Assembly (NCBI GenBank): GCA_013398055.1
Contig: VZRS01010803.1
Span: 620,001 to 684,000, forward strand
DNA from: Ifrita kowaldi
Taxonomy: Eukaryota; Chordata; Aves; Passeriformes; Cinclosomatidae
Reading direction: 5' to 3'
DNA: 64,000 nucleotides
In this document: in pieces, positions 1 through 14,847 of the stretch
How the letters are laid out: every line of letters starts with the position of its first letter
Numbering within the stretch: position 1 is the stretch's first letter
Notes under the pieces: model-generated
The model's input: the letters and a program-made list of their open reading frames with translations, nothing else
Database searches by the model: none
Told to the model about the DNA's origin: nothing
Position numbers and translations under genes: made by a program

Positions 1-3000
1 TTAAAGGTTAAAATGCAAGCAAGATGTTTCTAGTTGTAATCAGCCAAGAAACTCATCAGCATTATAGAAAAAAAAAGAGAAAAAGAAACAAACAAAAAAA
101 TCTGCTTTCCTATCCCCATCTTTGATACATTTATCAAGGTAGTTAAAGTGCATTTTCATATGGTAAAACTACCAGACGTGTCTAATTAACATTCTTACTG
201 AAAGTATGATTCAATACATCTTGAAAACAATATTGTCTTAAGTTGACAGAGCAATACGTACCAACCTATTGGTAAATCAAATTACAAGAGTGGAAATGAG
301 CATTGAAGCTGTTCCTTTTGCTGCACCTCAAACAAAACCAGCTGTATCCATGTCATTTCTTTAAAAGGTCTATGTAAGAGATACACCAACTGCAATGCCA
401 TAACCCCTGTGAATAACCCATTTTAGCTCTTTGCTCTCCTTATTATTGCAAGGTTTTTATAGCTGCCTCACCTATTTCTTCTGTCTTACCCATCATGGAC
501 AGAAAGCACAGTTGTCTTCCACAGCTTTCATTTATGTGCAAATTACTATACTATGTCCCTCCTCAGTCCTCAAAAATTTCTTAATAGACTGAAAAAAGCC
601 GATATACTAAAACCTCCTCACAGTCATGTTTTGTAGCTGTCTGATCATTGTGTTTGCCCTCTTCCTGGTTCTCTGGCTAGCCCATGCCTTTCTTAAAGTT
701 CAAGTGTGGAAACTGCTCTATTTGAAGCCTCAGCAACACCAAGGAGGATCATTTCATACCTGCTGCACACCATAGATCTGTTTGATGAGAACAATGCAAG
801 GACTGCCTTGTTCGGTAACAGTATGGCATGTAGGCTCATATTCAGATATGACACTCCTCACAGCCTTTCACAGAAAACTGCCACCCAACCAGTTATTCCC
901 ACTCTATATTTGGGCAGCTGATTATTTCTAACTGGGACTTTTTTCCTTCTGGGGAAAAGGGAATCCATTTCTTTCTGGAGAGAGCATCGGTGCCAAAGAC
1001 TGTCAGTTCGCCATGAGTTGTGCACAAGAAATGGGCACAAAGAACAGAACAAAATCAGGTGGAGTCAAGTATAAGGTTTTCACTGTTCTTTGTGAGCTTT
1101 TCATTGGGATCTACTGCCAATATCATCAAAAATGAGAAGCCGTAAACTAACGCAGACATGTATCAGGGATTAGGCAGGCACATAATGGAGTAGGATTTGG
1201 CCTAAAGGCCTAAATTAAAACTCAAATTTGTTCATCAAATATTAAGAAACCTAGTCTTTCCACATTTCAAGAGTTAACCAGGGACTACCTATGGATCATT
1301 TATAAAAACCATATTTGCCTTAGTCAATTCACTCTTATTGAGGATCACATGCACAACCTGAAGTCAAGACTTACACAACAGGTAATGGCAAAGTAGTTCC
1401 TTTATAAGAACTTCACATGCTAATGACTTGCCACAGAAAAGTTAAAATACACATATTAAACAAGAAACATTTACTGAAAGATATTTCATAAACATGGTTG
1501 TCTAATAAAATTTTCAAATGCATCCATACCACAAAAAAAGAAACAGAGGAAGAAAACAGTGTGTTACTTTTAAAAGATCAAACAATATCAACATCAGTTT
1601 AATTAGACACAAACTGTAATAATTTCTCTCAAGAAGTGCAAGAGCTAAGTGTTCTAGGCCATGAACCCATTTATTCTGTATTTCATTCTCTAAGAATGGA
1701 CCTAGGATGATCTGGCTAAACCTCTACTGGTCAGCCATGGGATAGCTTGCTCACAAAAATAGTTTCTTCTTCACCATCACAGTGACACAGTAATATCGCT
1801 CCCACTGGGTGAAAGGACTTGCACAGACATTGCAATTAGTTGTTCACATTTTTCTTTACATCACTGGGAATAAACTCCTTAAAACATAACAATGTCTAAG
1901 GCTTCTCTGAAACCAACTGAACTTCTGGCTTCTCCTGATGCCTCAAGATTGGAATCACCAAGATGCGGGCACCACAATGAGCACAATTTTTTCCATGCAA
2001 TTGCCACAGATTTGTGTGGAAATACTGCATGAAGTGATTAGTTAGGTCACTAATAGACTGTTTGCACCTGCAAAAACCCAATTTGTTTTCATAACCATGG
2101 TAACCAAACATTCATGGAATCACTTTTATTTTCTTAATAAGGTTTTTACATGTATTTTGGGGGGGGAAGCCCTCCATATGTAGCGATACATCTAACCAGA
2201 CCGGCAAACAGGAGATTATTTGAAAACTGCACTATTCATAATGAGTTAGACACTGCCACTCAAGGGCAGTGGAGATCAAGCTTTATAAATCCCACCCAAT
2301 AACCTTATTTTTATCGAGCATTTCTGTGGTCAAGCAAGTTTAGTAAAAGGTGCCAAAGCAGAAGTGCACAAAACCAATGTTCCCTGTTTAAAGGGGTGGT
2401 GCTGCAGCTGCGGAAACTTTCCTTACACTCCGTGCCAATTTGTCTCATCTCCAAGCTCGTTGCTAAACTCAACCGTGTTGCCGATCTAACCAAACCGATG
2501 CATGTCCTAGTGACAACTTGCATGTGCAACTAAGGTTGTGAGTACACAACCTACATGGAGTTTCACATTTATTCATGCACAAACTTCATTTGGAAAAAAA
2601 AATTAAAAATTAAGCCTTTTATTGCAGTCAGAGGCCACCAAGCTTTTAAGTGGCAATTCGTTGAGTTCCTATTTAGTTTTATAGGCCTGCCTACATTTCC
2701 TTTTCATTTGGTTTTGCTAGGGTTCTGAGCATCGTGGCAAATACATGATAGCTTTCTCAGCAAGCTCTGTGCTCTGCAGAGATTGCTCAGTTCTACCTAT
2801 TATTGACTGGTTTCAAAACGCGGTCTCCTGTAACCCAAACTAACATGTGACTATTATACCCATCATCCCAAAATATGCAGAAATAAAATATTTGTAATTA
2901 GTTCATGAATCTTTATAAGTTTGATTGGTTAAGGCTTCCAAGTTTTTAATAAATTGTATATAAATATTTATCTATGTAAAAGCGAAACCAGTTGTCCCAA

Positions 3001-6000
3001 GGCACCTGCCTGCTATATTCACTTCATTTGGTTAATATACATACAGCAGTCTAGTGACTTCAGGAGCACAATAAAAGAATGTTTAGTAGAAAAAAACACT
3101 TTATGTCTATGCAATTTCAAAGAACCCTTTTAACCCATTAATTGTAAGGCATTTCACAAGTACATGCTAAACTTCACAACTCTCCTAACAAGAAGAAGCT
3201 CAAAGGAAGAAGAAAATCAATTCATGCAAGCAACATCGGTGGACAATTCTTTCTGATGACTGTGCCTGAAATGATTGATGGCAATTACTGATGCTGTTAG
3301 CTCAGTGCTCTCATAATGAGGAAATTCAGTGGAGTTGCTTCTGGAAAGGAAATGACTGAGCTCATGTCAACAGTGTGCATCCAAGCTTTGCACATACAAA
3401 AGAACTGCAAGAGGGACAACTGCCACTAAACTGGGAAGGAAATCCATGCAAGAAGAGGCTTCTGCAAGTTTTCTCCCCATGTTCACCCAAAATTTGCTGC
3501 TATACTGTATAGTCACTGGTTGTAACCAGCTCTATGCCTGTTATTGAAGAGGTTTTTGTAGATTTGTTTCCAGATTAGAAAAAACATTCATCATGCTTTC
3601 ACTTTACTGTTTATTTAAACACTCATTTAAAGCTTCAAGTTACAACCTATTTTTGAAGTAATTACAATCAGAGCTTTTTAACAAAAAGGTATTCTAGAAA
3701 ATGAATGTCCAAGATATATGTGCAACAGATGTAATTAAATGTTATTGCTTGCTACTCAGGTGCACCTTCTTTGGCAATTTCAAATAATCGCATTTAGAAT
3801 GCTTTAGAATTCTAAAAATCTGATGTAAGTAACTTCTCTGTTGTTCATTTAGTTAAAAAAGAGAAATGTCTTGATATTTTTCCTTTAAAGAGTTTTATAA
3901 AGTAGATATTCTTAAAAGAAAAAAAGTAATATAGTTCAATAAATCGCTTCTTGTTTATAAATAGAACCATATGTGTGGTCACCCTTTAAAATTTTGCCAG
4001 CTGCCTTAGATAACTAACTTAATCGCAGTATTTATAAATCGTAAATAGTCCCTGTAGTAAGTTTGGAGCTATTTAAGAAACACTGCAACTAGGCAGAGAT
4101 CCAAAGCATACTGAATTGTGTGGGATCCTTTCAACTGAATTTAGGAGAGTTTGCATTGGGCCCTTTTCGAATTAGCTCTTTTCCCAGGAGTAAGTTTGCA
4201 AGTTTCAAACACAGCTCCAAAAGCTTCTTTCCCTGTCCTCGATGCCTGTATTTAAACCTCTGCTGAAAATCATTGAGTGCACCATATCAAAATCAGTGGC
4301 TATTTCAGTGCATTAATTAGTCAGCCGTCCTGAAGGCTTGTGAGTGGACAGGACAAGACACCTGGTAACACCAGATCCTGCTCCAGGTGTACGTGCAAAC
4401 AGTGCAGTAGCCTTACCATTACTGAAAGTGTTCCCATCAAATGTTATAGCAAGGTTCTCATGTGATAACATCTTCTGATAGGCAATCCCAGTGGGAGCCA
4501 AGCTCTGCAGCTTTGTGTCACAGTGAGCCAATTTATTACTTAATACACAGAAGGAAAGTGAAAGGCAGAACAGATGAACTGTGTATTTACTATTTCTCAT
4601 TTTCAGGGCCGGAGAAGAGGAAGACACAGCCAGTAGCACTTGATGACAAAAGGTAATATTCTGGCCCTGGATATTCTGGGCAAAACCTACTCTGCTCACA
4701 GCTCACTGCAAAGTGAACCGTTGCAGTTCCCACAAAGTATATTTAATTTGGTCATGCAGCCTGCTGACCTTGCTACCAGTGAGAAAAACAACAGTGCTGT
4801 CAGTCATGCTTCAGGCGAGTAAAACTACTAACACATTCCCAGTTCCTCAATATGTCCCAGTATGGGCACACATACACACACCCGCACACACTTCAACATA
4901 GCCTGAACCAATACCATTAAAAGTTCACAAGTCAGTATGTAGTAAATATGGGTATATAAATATATTTATACACACGCATGCATATGCACATAAAAATTTT
5001 TGGATAGTTAACTGTGCTACAGTAAATATGGAAATACATATTCATTCCCCCTTTTCACCATTTACACAAAAGAAAAGTGCTTTTAAGGAACAAAACTCTG
5101 AAAGAGTAAATACTTTATTTTTACTACCATATTCCTCCTGACATTCACACTCAGCTTTTGCCTGTTCTTTTAAGTATCTGGGCCCAAATAAAAATACATT
5201 ATAAATATTGGACTTATTTGGCCAGAAAAATAAAATGAAAAAGGCTCCTCAAAACATAAAAATTTAACAGTGACATAGATATGATACTTAAGTTTAACCC
5301 TCTATTTAACCCTCTGCAGTCTATTAATCTAATGACTGTTCGTGAGAACCATCAGAGAGAGGGAAACCAATAGGGAGACTTTGCAGGGGTATTATGGCTA
5401 AGCTGCAGCTGCAGGGGACACATCAGAAATCAACATGGAGAAAATCCCCCACGGATGTCCCTTTACACCAAGAAGTGAAGTCATGGCTCAAGAAACCTAC
5501 AACTTCTATAGAAGTCATGGAGAGAACAAACTCAGCTTCATCTGTACGCACCACCCAGAAATGGCCTGTGTCGACCATATTTGAAGCCAAGTCAATACCT
5601 ACGTTCCTTCAGAGGCACCCTCTATACAAGCTCAGAGGACAATCTCTCCTGGCCATAGAGACCACAAGCAATACCTGAGATTCAAGCAATTGCAGCAGAC
5701 CAGGAGGAGGGCAGTCAAATTCTGGTCTTTGCTAGATTTCTGTGCCAAATACAGCTCTATTTTGTCAGGCTGGGTATGTGTTGATTATGGTCTTCAGATT
5801 CTCCACAAATCCCAAAATACCTGAATTTGGGCTTCGTATAATGTCTGATCGTTTTATTTGAGCTCAGTCAACCTCATTTTTCTCTTCCTCCTAATCCCAG
5901 AAAAGAGATTATCATACTCCCTGACACTCTCAAGTATCTCTGAGTCAGAGAAAACACTGATTTCACTACAACAGTCCTCAAACCGAAGACCTGTGAAGTC

Positions 6001-9000
6001 TTATATTAATTCAAAGTTTGCTACACACAGAAATCCCAAATAGCACTGAAGCTGGAAATTGCTTCTGTTGGGAAAATGTGGGAAAACACCCATGCTGACA
6101 TGCTTTGCATACTTCATCCTCAGGCATACCAGTTTCGCGCAATTTTAATTCACGGTCACCTAGGGAAGGGGAACAAATTGGAATTTACTGCTGGCTGTGG
6201 GCTGTGCTTAATTTGTTGGCATTGGTGGTGGTGGCCAGACAGACAGTTTAGTAAGTTATCAGGTCTCCGCACTTCCTGACCCCAAGAAAGCCTCAATTAA
6301 GGAAAACTATTGATGTTTTTGTGTTGCCAGCCAATCAGAACCAGGCTCCAATACATAGGTAGGAGCAGTTGCCCATGCCCAGCTCCTTCCTAACAGTCTG
6401 CTCTTTCAAGAGACCTCCTAAGCTTTATGGATCTCATATTCCAGATGAGAGCGTTTAAATCCTGCAAATTACTGCTTACTGATGAAAAAGGGTGCACACT
6501 GAAAAAAAAAAGTCTGTTGCTCTAAAACACACTCTTTGAGAAACTTACATTGCTTATCTGACATCCTATTTTGCACTGTTGTGGCATAACAAATGCTGAC
6601 ACAACATCTGAGAGAGAGGGCAGCACAATAAGGCACGCACAAAACTGGATTTAGGGAAGGCAATATACATCGTGTCAGATTAGGTACCTTATGGCAAATT
6701 TCATGTTATGTAGCTGGTCAAGATGTTTCAGATGGCTTACACAACTGATAGAAAGCTATTTATTTATATTTGTATCAATGGATAATTCATGGTAGGTCTC
6801 TTGAATAATTTATTTTAAGAGCTCTTTAATATTCTTTAGCATTTTATTTGCCTCCTATAATGGTGTCTAGACATTAATCATTCAGAATAAGATGAGGGTA
6901 AATTCTAAAAACTCCTTATCTCCCACAACTTCAAAGTAACACTCTACTGAAGAAATAAAGGTGAAGTATGCAAGAAACATGAATGCCAAGAAAATGCTTT
7001 CCCCTTAAAATATTCACTTCCAGTATGACTTCTATGCCATTTGTACTCAGCGCACAAGACTTTTTTGGAAACATTTTGGACTCCTTTCAACTCTGCTGAG
7101 GCCAATCCAGATGTTGAACGCAATATTTTTATTTTTTACTTTCTATTCACTCAACACTAGGCATTGCCAAAATCTGCCTCTCTCCTTGTGCAATCTTTTT
7201 CATTAGTACAGAGAAATATGTAAAACGTTTTCAGCTGAAACATGCAGGCAGAAATGATAGCCAGTTTATGTGAGAATAACTGATGAAACTATTTATTAAA
7301 TATTGCCAGCAAGGCACCAAGAGTAATTACACCCAGTTGTCTTCCATTCCTCTTTGCAAAGTTGACATTTTCTCATTCCTCTTTTCATTTCTCATGCTTT
7401 TGTCATAGACACTATCAGTAAAAGAGACCAAGTTCCTATTCTTTCCAAATTAAAAAAAAAGTAAACCTGCATTTTAAGTGAGGATTTAGTAATCTGGAGT
7501 GAAGTCTAATTGATGACTTCTAGAGTGAACAAAATATCTGTTAAGGAGTTTCCAATTAAAATAGACACTCTGCCTCAAATAATTTCTCTCCCTCTAAACA
7601 TGAGGGAGAAATAAAGGAACAGAGGAGTAGAAGAGGGGAAGAAGTATTTTGTCTACTACAATGTATTTACATATAAGGAGCTGCAAGAAATAACACCAGT
7701 TGAAACCAAAAGACTTGAACTATGCCAGTCCAGGGCACAGACAGAAGCCTGAAAAATAAAGGGGAAGGCAATTTTATTTTCTGAGAAAAAATATTTCAAG
7801 AAAGTAAGAAAAGCACACACTACAGTGGGGAATGTTTTTAAAGCCTTCTTTCAAATCTTCTTGGCAAATAAAGTTTGGTTTGGTTTGGTTAAAAGCAGTG
7901 TGGCTTACGCCTTTGGCATTCAAATTTACATTCTAATAAAAGTGTGCTTATAAACTTGAATAACCACACTGCACAGTCCCAAACACTGCACCCCTGAATC
8001 TAAAAGCTGCTACTGCCAACATATGTATTTTGCCCAGATCTCTCCATCTGTAATCAATTACTTTCCTTACTAGGACCAAAATTCCCAGTCTTTTACAGCA
8101 TACTCACAATTATTAAACTGTAGTTCTGCTCTCCAAAAATTGCAATTTTTTTATCATCTTTCCAATTCCATATCAAATGCATTCACTCTAATTATGGCTT
8201 TCCCATCAATTTGCAACGCTTTGCAAGACCGTGCTGGATTCTGAGAATGAAGCTGAACTTCCTTCATTTCACTGAACATCCTCAACAAAGAGAGATGCAG
8301 ACCAAGGTAACCCCTCCTTTATACCTGTGCTGCCCCATTGGCTTCAAGTTATTCTTTCTGATACCCACGTGTAACTCAAATTCCAGTGCCTTATTATTGG
8401 TGAAGTTGATTGGAATGTATTAGACTGTTGACAATGCACAATGCACATGAAGAAATAGATTAATTTCCTCTTTCTCCCTCACATCACACCAAAGGACAAG
8501 GTTTGTTGAATAAAAAAGCTGCCTCTTTCCAGACCAATTTTCACACTCTGCATGCAATTTAAAGAGCTACCTGATGTGACTTATGATTTTGTTGGCCCTA
8601 TTGAAAGCAAAAAAATAGTGCTGTTTTCCCTACTGCTGCATCCTAGTTCATCTGGAAAGCCTTGAGGGGTCCTGGAAAAAGTTGCCTTTACTTAGCCAAA
8701 TCAGACAGAGAATAGAGATTGATCTGGTCATTGCTAACTGTAATTCCTCCAGATTCAGTTCAAGTTCTTCAGTGTGATAGAAGGTTTCTACCATGTCACG
8801 GCATAATACAGTGCCTTTCAAAACTCATACAGAGAATAGAGACAGAAAGAGAAGAAAATTCTGATAACCTTCAAATAACTCCCTTCGCATCACTGAGAAT
8901 TTTTTTCAGGCTTAGACTTCATCATGAGAATGTACAAATGCCTTTCTATGTGAAGTTCCAGCTGAAGAGACTGAACATATGAAAGCTTTATTTTCTGGTA

Positions 9001-9805
9001 GACACGTGGATGGCAGAAAGCCTGCTGGTACCCAGAACTGATTTAATCAATTTTCAGACAACAAAGAAAAACAGACCCAAAAAATCACCCTGAAGAGATA
9101 CCAGAACTTGTAACCAAAATAACACATCTGACAAGAATCAGTGGGCAGTGACATGAGCTATACTTGCCTAAGACTTCCTTCAGACTTTGACAAATCCCTG
9201 AATGCTGGGCATGTAAAGAAAGTCAATGAATTAACACTGGCAGAAGAAAATAAGGAATCAGGCCCAATACATAGGAAGGTGCTGGCATTTTTACAACATT
9301 TACTACTAATCCTGGGGTATGTCTGATTCTAAGTGACAGCATGTGGCATTATCATAAATGTCAGTTGCATTATAGTTGCCACTTTCACCCCCTAATCTTA
9401 GGGAAAGCAGAGCTGTTAAGATGTTGGAAAAGAGACAGAATATTTTATCCTGATGTTATGGACATATGATCACTTGCAGCACTCCGCTGTCCTGAAGGGG
9501 AAGAGAACTGCTAAAGCTTCTGAGCTGCTCGCATACGATTTAGCAAATTACCAGGTCGACAGGGGCAAGTGGCAGAATGGGGGAAGAGGCACGGTTAGCT
9601 AAACTGTTTGTAGTGCACCTGCTTCAGTGGAGGTGGGGTGTGTGTGCATACAGGGTAAATGGGGGAGTTGGAGAGGCCCACAAGAGACGACACAATGTTG
9701 TAACGGGATATTGAGAATTTATCTGCATGTGCTGAATGAGTTATAGGAATCATTCTAAAAACTCCTGATAAAACCTGACTACCATGCCACCTTGGACTGT
9801 ACTAC
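1..9805. other. Unassigned AT-rich unique sequence
   Basis: No exon, RNA gene or recognisable transposable element was found on either strand. All open frames are under about 130 codons and resemble no protein family I know. Small-scale structure only: a run of eight G at 2159-2166, a CA-rich patch near 4868-4890, a short tandem pair at 5293-5315 (an 11-base unit repeated after one base), and three TTTGG units at 7874-7890. Highly decayed repeats could be hidden here. Confidence 0.6.
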
Positions 9806-9836
9806 ATACATATATATATAGATAGATATATATATC
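9806..9836. repeat. TA/GATA-type simple repeat
   Basis: Short low-complexity tract made of TA dinucleotides interrupted by two GATA units. It is a typical microsatellite and is likely polymorphic in length. No functional role is visible. Confidence 0.8.
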
Positions 9837-12800
9837 TGCACCCCTCTGGTTAAGGAAAAAAGAATTCTTGAAGAATCTCCAAGACCCTTAAATCATAATT
9901 TAATTTCTTTCAGTTATCCTCTTTTTGTCTGAGAAATAAAAAATTAATAATATCTCTATAAAAACTACAGAGAAAGAGGGAAAACAACTGTGGCTAGTAG
10001 AACAGTCTGACAAACATAAGAAATGGACCAAGATGCCTGACAGTGCTGATGAAACCTTTTAGCCAGATCAGCCATATTGAGGTTAGAACCCACCAAACCA
10101 GTGACACATCCACCATTATACCCCATGCCATTGTTCATTGCAGCTCCTAGTTGTTTTCTGGGACCAACATTAAGGATAACATACCTACCACTCCTTCACA
10201 AATTAAATGGGAAAAATTTTTGGCAGTGAAAGACTGGTAATCTTTTATTTCTTTTACTCAGAAGGGCCTTTTCTCATTCTCATGTGCTTACATTCCAGGT
10301 AAAAGAGCTTTAACATTGAAAGCATAATGTCAGTAGCACACAGTCTTTAGAGAGAATAGCATTAGTCAGCATCAGGAATTTTAAACTTCAGTTGATCTTA
10401 AAATTAATTTAAGCAAATATAGGACTTGCAAAGCTGGTAAGAATATGCTCTTGACTGAGACTCTTTGGGATATCACAGGCATTGGTTGTAAATTAACATT
10501 TTTTACATTCACTAAACATCCTGTTAAGGCTTCTTAAGATTAGGCAGTTCATGTTACAATCAACTTTGTTTTAAAAAAATAAAATCTTTGTTTGAACAAC
10601 AACCTTTGCCCTGAGGCACATCTGCTGAGGAGGAGACAAAAACAGGTTACATCATCTTGTTAGTTTAAGATGAGGCCCTCAAAATATATATTGAAAACAG
10701 AATCTTAAGAAATCACATATTTTATTTTTATTATTCCAGGAATACTGAGTTGGAGAGCTTGTCCTTGAACATACAGTGCCAAAATTAATACAATTATGCA
10801 CAAAAGTCTTGTATTATACAAAATACAGTTTATATTTTCAAAACATTAATACTTGGCAGAAGGTCTTTCACCATGGAAGAATTTCAGCTTGCCTAACAAA
10901 CAACTAAACTTACTGAATAACCCCACAAACGAAATAGGAATGGTCCCTATCCGAAGTATTTACTAAGTGAACATGGGAAAAAAAAGGAAGGTTTCTCTCC
11001 CACTTTCACCCAAGAAGAAACAGGATTGGAAAGGCAGACAGAGCTCTCAGGGGTGCTTCAGTAATGGGTCCACTGTTAGCACATTGTTGAATGCTCGGGT
11101 TCAGATAAATGTCTCAGCAGCTTGCAGAAGTGATGTCCTGATCACCATGTCCACTTCTGCCCTCCCAGCTCAACACAGCCATGGCAGAGCTCTCCCCACA
11201 CAGAAGGTGTAGTGGAAACTGTAGAACACCTTTGACCAGCACACTCACACCTTCCAGTAGCACCTACAGCAGAACCGTGAGTGATCAAGGGCTGACGTAA
11301 CTCAGCTTTGGTGAAAGTGAGGCTTCACCCCCTTGCCAGCCACTGCAAGAAACACAAAGGTGCATCTCCCCAGCCTTTTACCGTGCTGAATCCTCTTCCT
11401 TGCTCCTCCAGCTGGAAGTGCATGGATGGGCTGCTTCATCTGTCACCTGAGCTTGGGAAGTGTGAGCCTAAGGAAATCAGTGAGCAAGATGAAAGGGAAA
11501 GCATGGTCACTCATCTTGAAAGAACTCATTTCCCTTCCCAAATTCATCTTCCTCAGTTCATCCATCTTCCTGCCACCTCCCATTTTGAAGTGAGGTGCCT
11601 TTCTTTCCTTTTTCTTTCTCCCTATCACAGTCAAATTGTCTGGCTCTTTCATTCCCCCTTTTCAAGCATAACATAGTGCTATGGACAGGCAATATTTCTT
11701 CAAGGGTGTAAAACACACTTCCCTGTGCTGCAGGGATAGAAACATGCCTGCCAGTGCACCTCCGGAGAGGAGGGACACTTGCTTCTTGTATAGATTTTAG
11801 CTTTGGAGGACACTTACAGGAGACAAGAGAATAACTGCAGGTGAGAATTGCAATATCCAAGACTTCTTTAGACCTGACTGACTGATGCAAATTGTTGTAT
11901 GGCATTCTGCTGACCCTGGTATTGTCTTGAAAAGAGAAACAGCCCATAATGCTTTATTCACCACTTCTTAGGGTTTAATATGGAAAATAGCCCAGGAAGT
12001 GTATCTCTGCATCCTCAGGCATCCACAGACAACTGTCAATGCCCACTTGCTCCAGTTTTCAAAAATTCAGAATTTTAATACCATTTTTATTTCCATGAAA
12101 TCTTCACCATTTTCAGCTGTCCAAATATCATTGTTTCAATAAAATACTGGCACAGCAATGTTCCACAAGAGCCTTTTAAAACAACTGAATTATAAAATGT
12201 TGCCCAAAGGGCATCTTGTCTCATTCAAATGGAATAATAACAAAATTAATCCCAGGAGGAAAAATACATCTCAGACAAGAGCTTTTACAGTGAATTTAAT
12301 TTTTATATGTCCAGTTGACACCCAGTCTTTAGTGAATTGAGTGAAAGCTGGTTTCTCAGAATAGATCCACTTTTCTTATGATTACAATGGAGAACTTTCT
12401 GTGTCATGTTAAATCATTACCAAGTAATGATAGTTAAACATGTAGTCATGATCATTACACGTGCCATGGAGCTTAAGACCTGAAAAATTCACACATAAAA
12501 TCTTCAGAACTAGATGGAATAAGGTAATTGCATAAATCCAAAAGACTGGAAAATAAGACAGCCAAAATCATTTGGCTTCTAACCGTAGTGTTGGTTGAGT
12601 TGGCTCCTTCGTGTTTATCCAGAGAAGCAGGGAGTGGGTTAGGTTCGCAGCCCAGATCTCTTGGCTGTCTGGTTGGTGTCAATCTAGAGCTCCATTGAAC
12701 AGTGCAGCTTGCACTCAGGGTAAAGGGCTTTTTAAAGATTACTGTGCTACCATATAAACCAATAATTCTGATGGAAAATTACATCTCTCTCTGAGTATGT

Positions 12801-14831
12801 TGCTGGGAGAGCAATCCAAAGGGCGTGAAGATCTTATGAAGAGACTCTTGTTTTTTCCAAGAATCTTCAGATTGATGTTTTCCGTGAGAGTTAGATGCTT
12901 GAAAATACACATTTGCAAACCCTGGCAGAATCTCCAAAATACCTTCCTTCAACTTTAGGGTCATACAGCCTGTGAAACTCTGGCCCTCAATCACAGAAGT
13001 CAAACAGTGAAGCATCAAGTAGCTTGTCCAGATTACTTAGCTACTTCTTCTGGAATAAGCACTTTATGATAACATCATTCTGCAAGATTGCCAGAAGGTT
13101 GCTTTCTCTTATTCTCAGGATGTTTTGTCCAGGATTTCACTCAAACCAGCTGCTCCTTCAATCTCATTTATTTTTATTTTGCACTATATCACATGTATTA
13201 AAACAGAAATTAGAAGCCTGAAAACTTGGGGAAAAAAGGCTGCTAAATAAGGCAGTATTAAAATAAGGAATTGCATCCCCACAAAACTGCTCCAAATTAA
13301 TCAAGGGATAGTTTAAGTAAAGTTGATCATGGAATTCAGCATTACCCAACTTCTGGTCCTACTTGATACTGATGGAAGCTTGTTGTTATGTGATGCGTGT
13401 TTAATGACCCATGAGAAGTGAATATATTGCCTAAGACCATTTCTTACAGTGTGTTTGTAGGTGTTGCATAGCATGGCTAAGACAATAGCCACAACTTAAT
13501 ACCCTGGTTAGCAGCACATCTACACAGCCAGCTGATTGAATTATTGTTCAGAAATACTCTAACTAGCCTTAATTAAGAAGCAAAATAAATCAAGCTTTGT
13601 GGAAGTCAATTCAGTAATGGCTAGGTGCTTTCTAGCATTAAGTGAGGTTATATTAGGCTGCAACCTGCAATACAGGTATAATAATGAAAATGCTGGCAAA
13701 ATGAAGCCACAAAAACCGAACCACCTGCGTATCCTCAGAGACAATCCTCTCCAAGCAGGGCTCAGACAACAGTAGGAAAGTAAGTATAAAAGTTGCTGGA
13801 GCTTTACCTCTGGCAGCTTTCCAGGGACATTTCACCCACGTACAGAGCCCCTGTGCAAGGGTTTCATCTAACTCTAACCTTTTGCCCTAAATGAGAATAT
13901 ATCAGTGTCCTGCTCTCTCAGTCAGGCACTTTTCTCTAACAGCAAGATTCTTGTAAGTCAGTAATCTCTCAGTCTGATTCTTCAAAACTATCATATAGAG
14001 GTGCTTATAAGACTCAGTTCACGCTGTTTCACCTCTAGGCAAACATGCCATCTAAATGAGATTGTTATACCAGGTATCTCATGCTAAGCAGGGTATTGAG
14101 TTCCAGATACTCCTTTGGTTCCCTGCATGATGGAGCAGCTTGGCACTACTTGGAGTTTCGGCAAGTGGTACAATTTTCAGCTCATTCCATCTGGAGCTTA
14201 CATGGTGATGGACAGTCAGGCTGTAAGCCTGGGAAGCAGGAAGGGAGCTTGTTTGCTCAGCCTGAATCTCTAGGGTACACTCACTGCTGTTCTAATGTAA
14301 ATGTTTATGAGGGATGCAATAAAATATTAAACTAAATGAATAATTGATATTTACTTTATAGTAATTCAGAACCTTGCTTGTTTGAATAAAATCCATTATT
14401 TACAATATTCTACTTAACTAGGAGTGATTTCTCTTTGTTCATGCCACTTACTAATTACTTGTTCCATCTGACACATTTTCCAGAGCCATATTGAGATGGT
14501 TATTGGATGTCAGTGTTTAAGGGCTTAGTATCCATTTTCCAGATACTCTCTAACATGAAAAGAAGAGCTTCACAAACATATTTCTTGCACAGTAGATGAT
14601 CTTTATCTCTAATAGATCTTTGACATACACAATCATTATCAAGATGTAGGTATATTAATTAAAGCTGAATGATGGGAAAAGATCCTCTAAGTGCTTTATC
14701 TAGCACACAGCTGGAACTCAATACACTAGATTTGTGCTTATAATACGCATTATGCACAAATACTGAAATGACAATTTCATTTTAAAAGTTTCCAGGTCTT
14801 AAAAACTGCATACCTGAAGTGCATCCTCCAG
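9837..14831. other. Unassigned unique sequence
   Basis: Nothing recognisable as a gene or mobile element. Overlapping short open frames on both strands at 11308-11947 sit in a slightly GC-richer patch but show no family signature and conflict with each other, so they are probably chance. Confidence 0.55.
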
Positions 14832-14847
14832 AAAAAAAAAAAAAAAA
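14832..14847. repeat. A16 homopolymer
   Basis: Uninterrupted run of 16 A. It is not preceded by a recognisable retrotransposed gene or an AATAAA signal at the usual distance, so there is no support for reading it as the tail of a processed pseudogene. Confidence 0.85.

Noticed and set aside
4313..4699. 128-codon minus-strand frame
   Set aside because: No domain or family signature, overlaps short frames on the other strand, and is within the range expected by chance.
14832..14847. A16 run as the tail of a processed pseudogene
   Set aside because: No AATAAA at the right distance and no gene-like sequence next to it.
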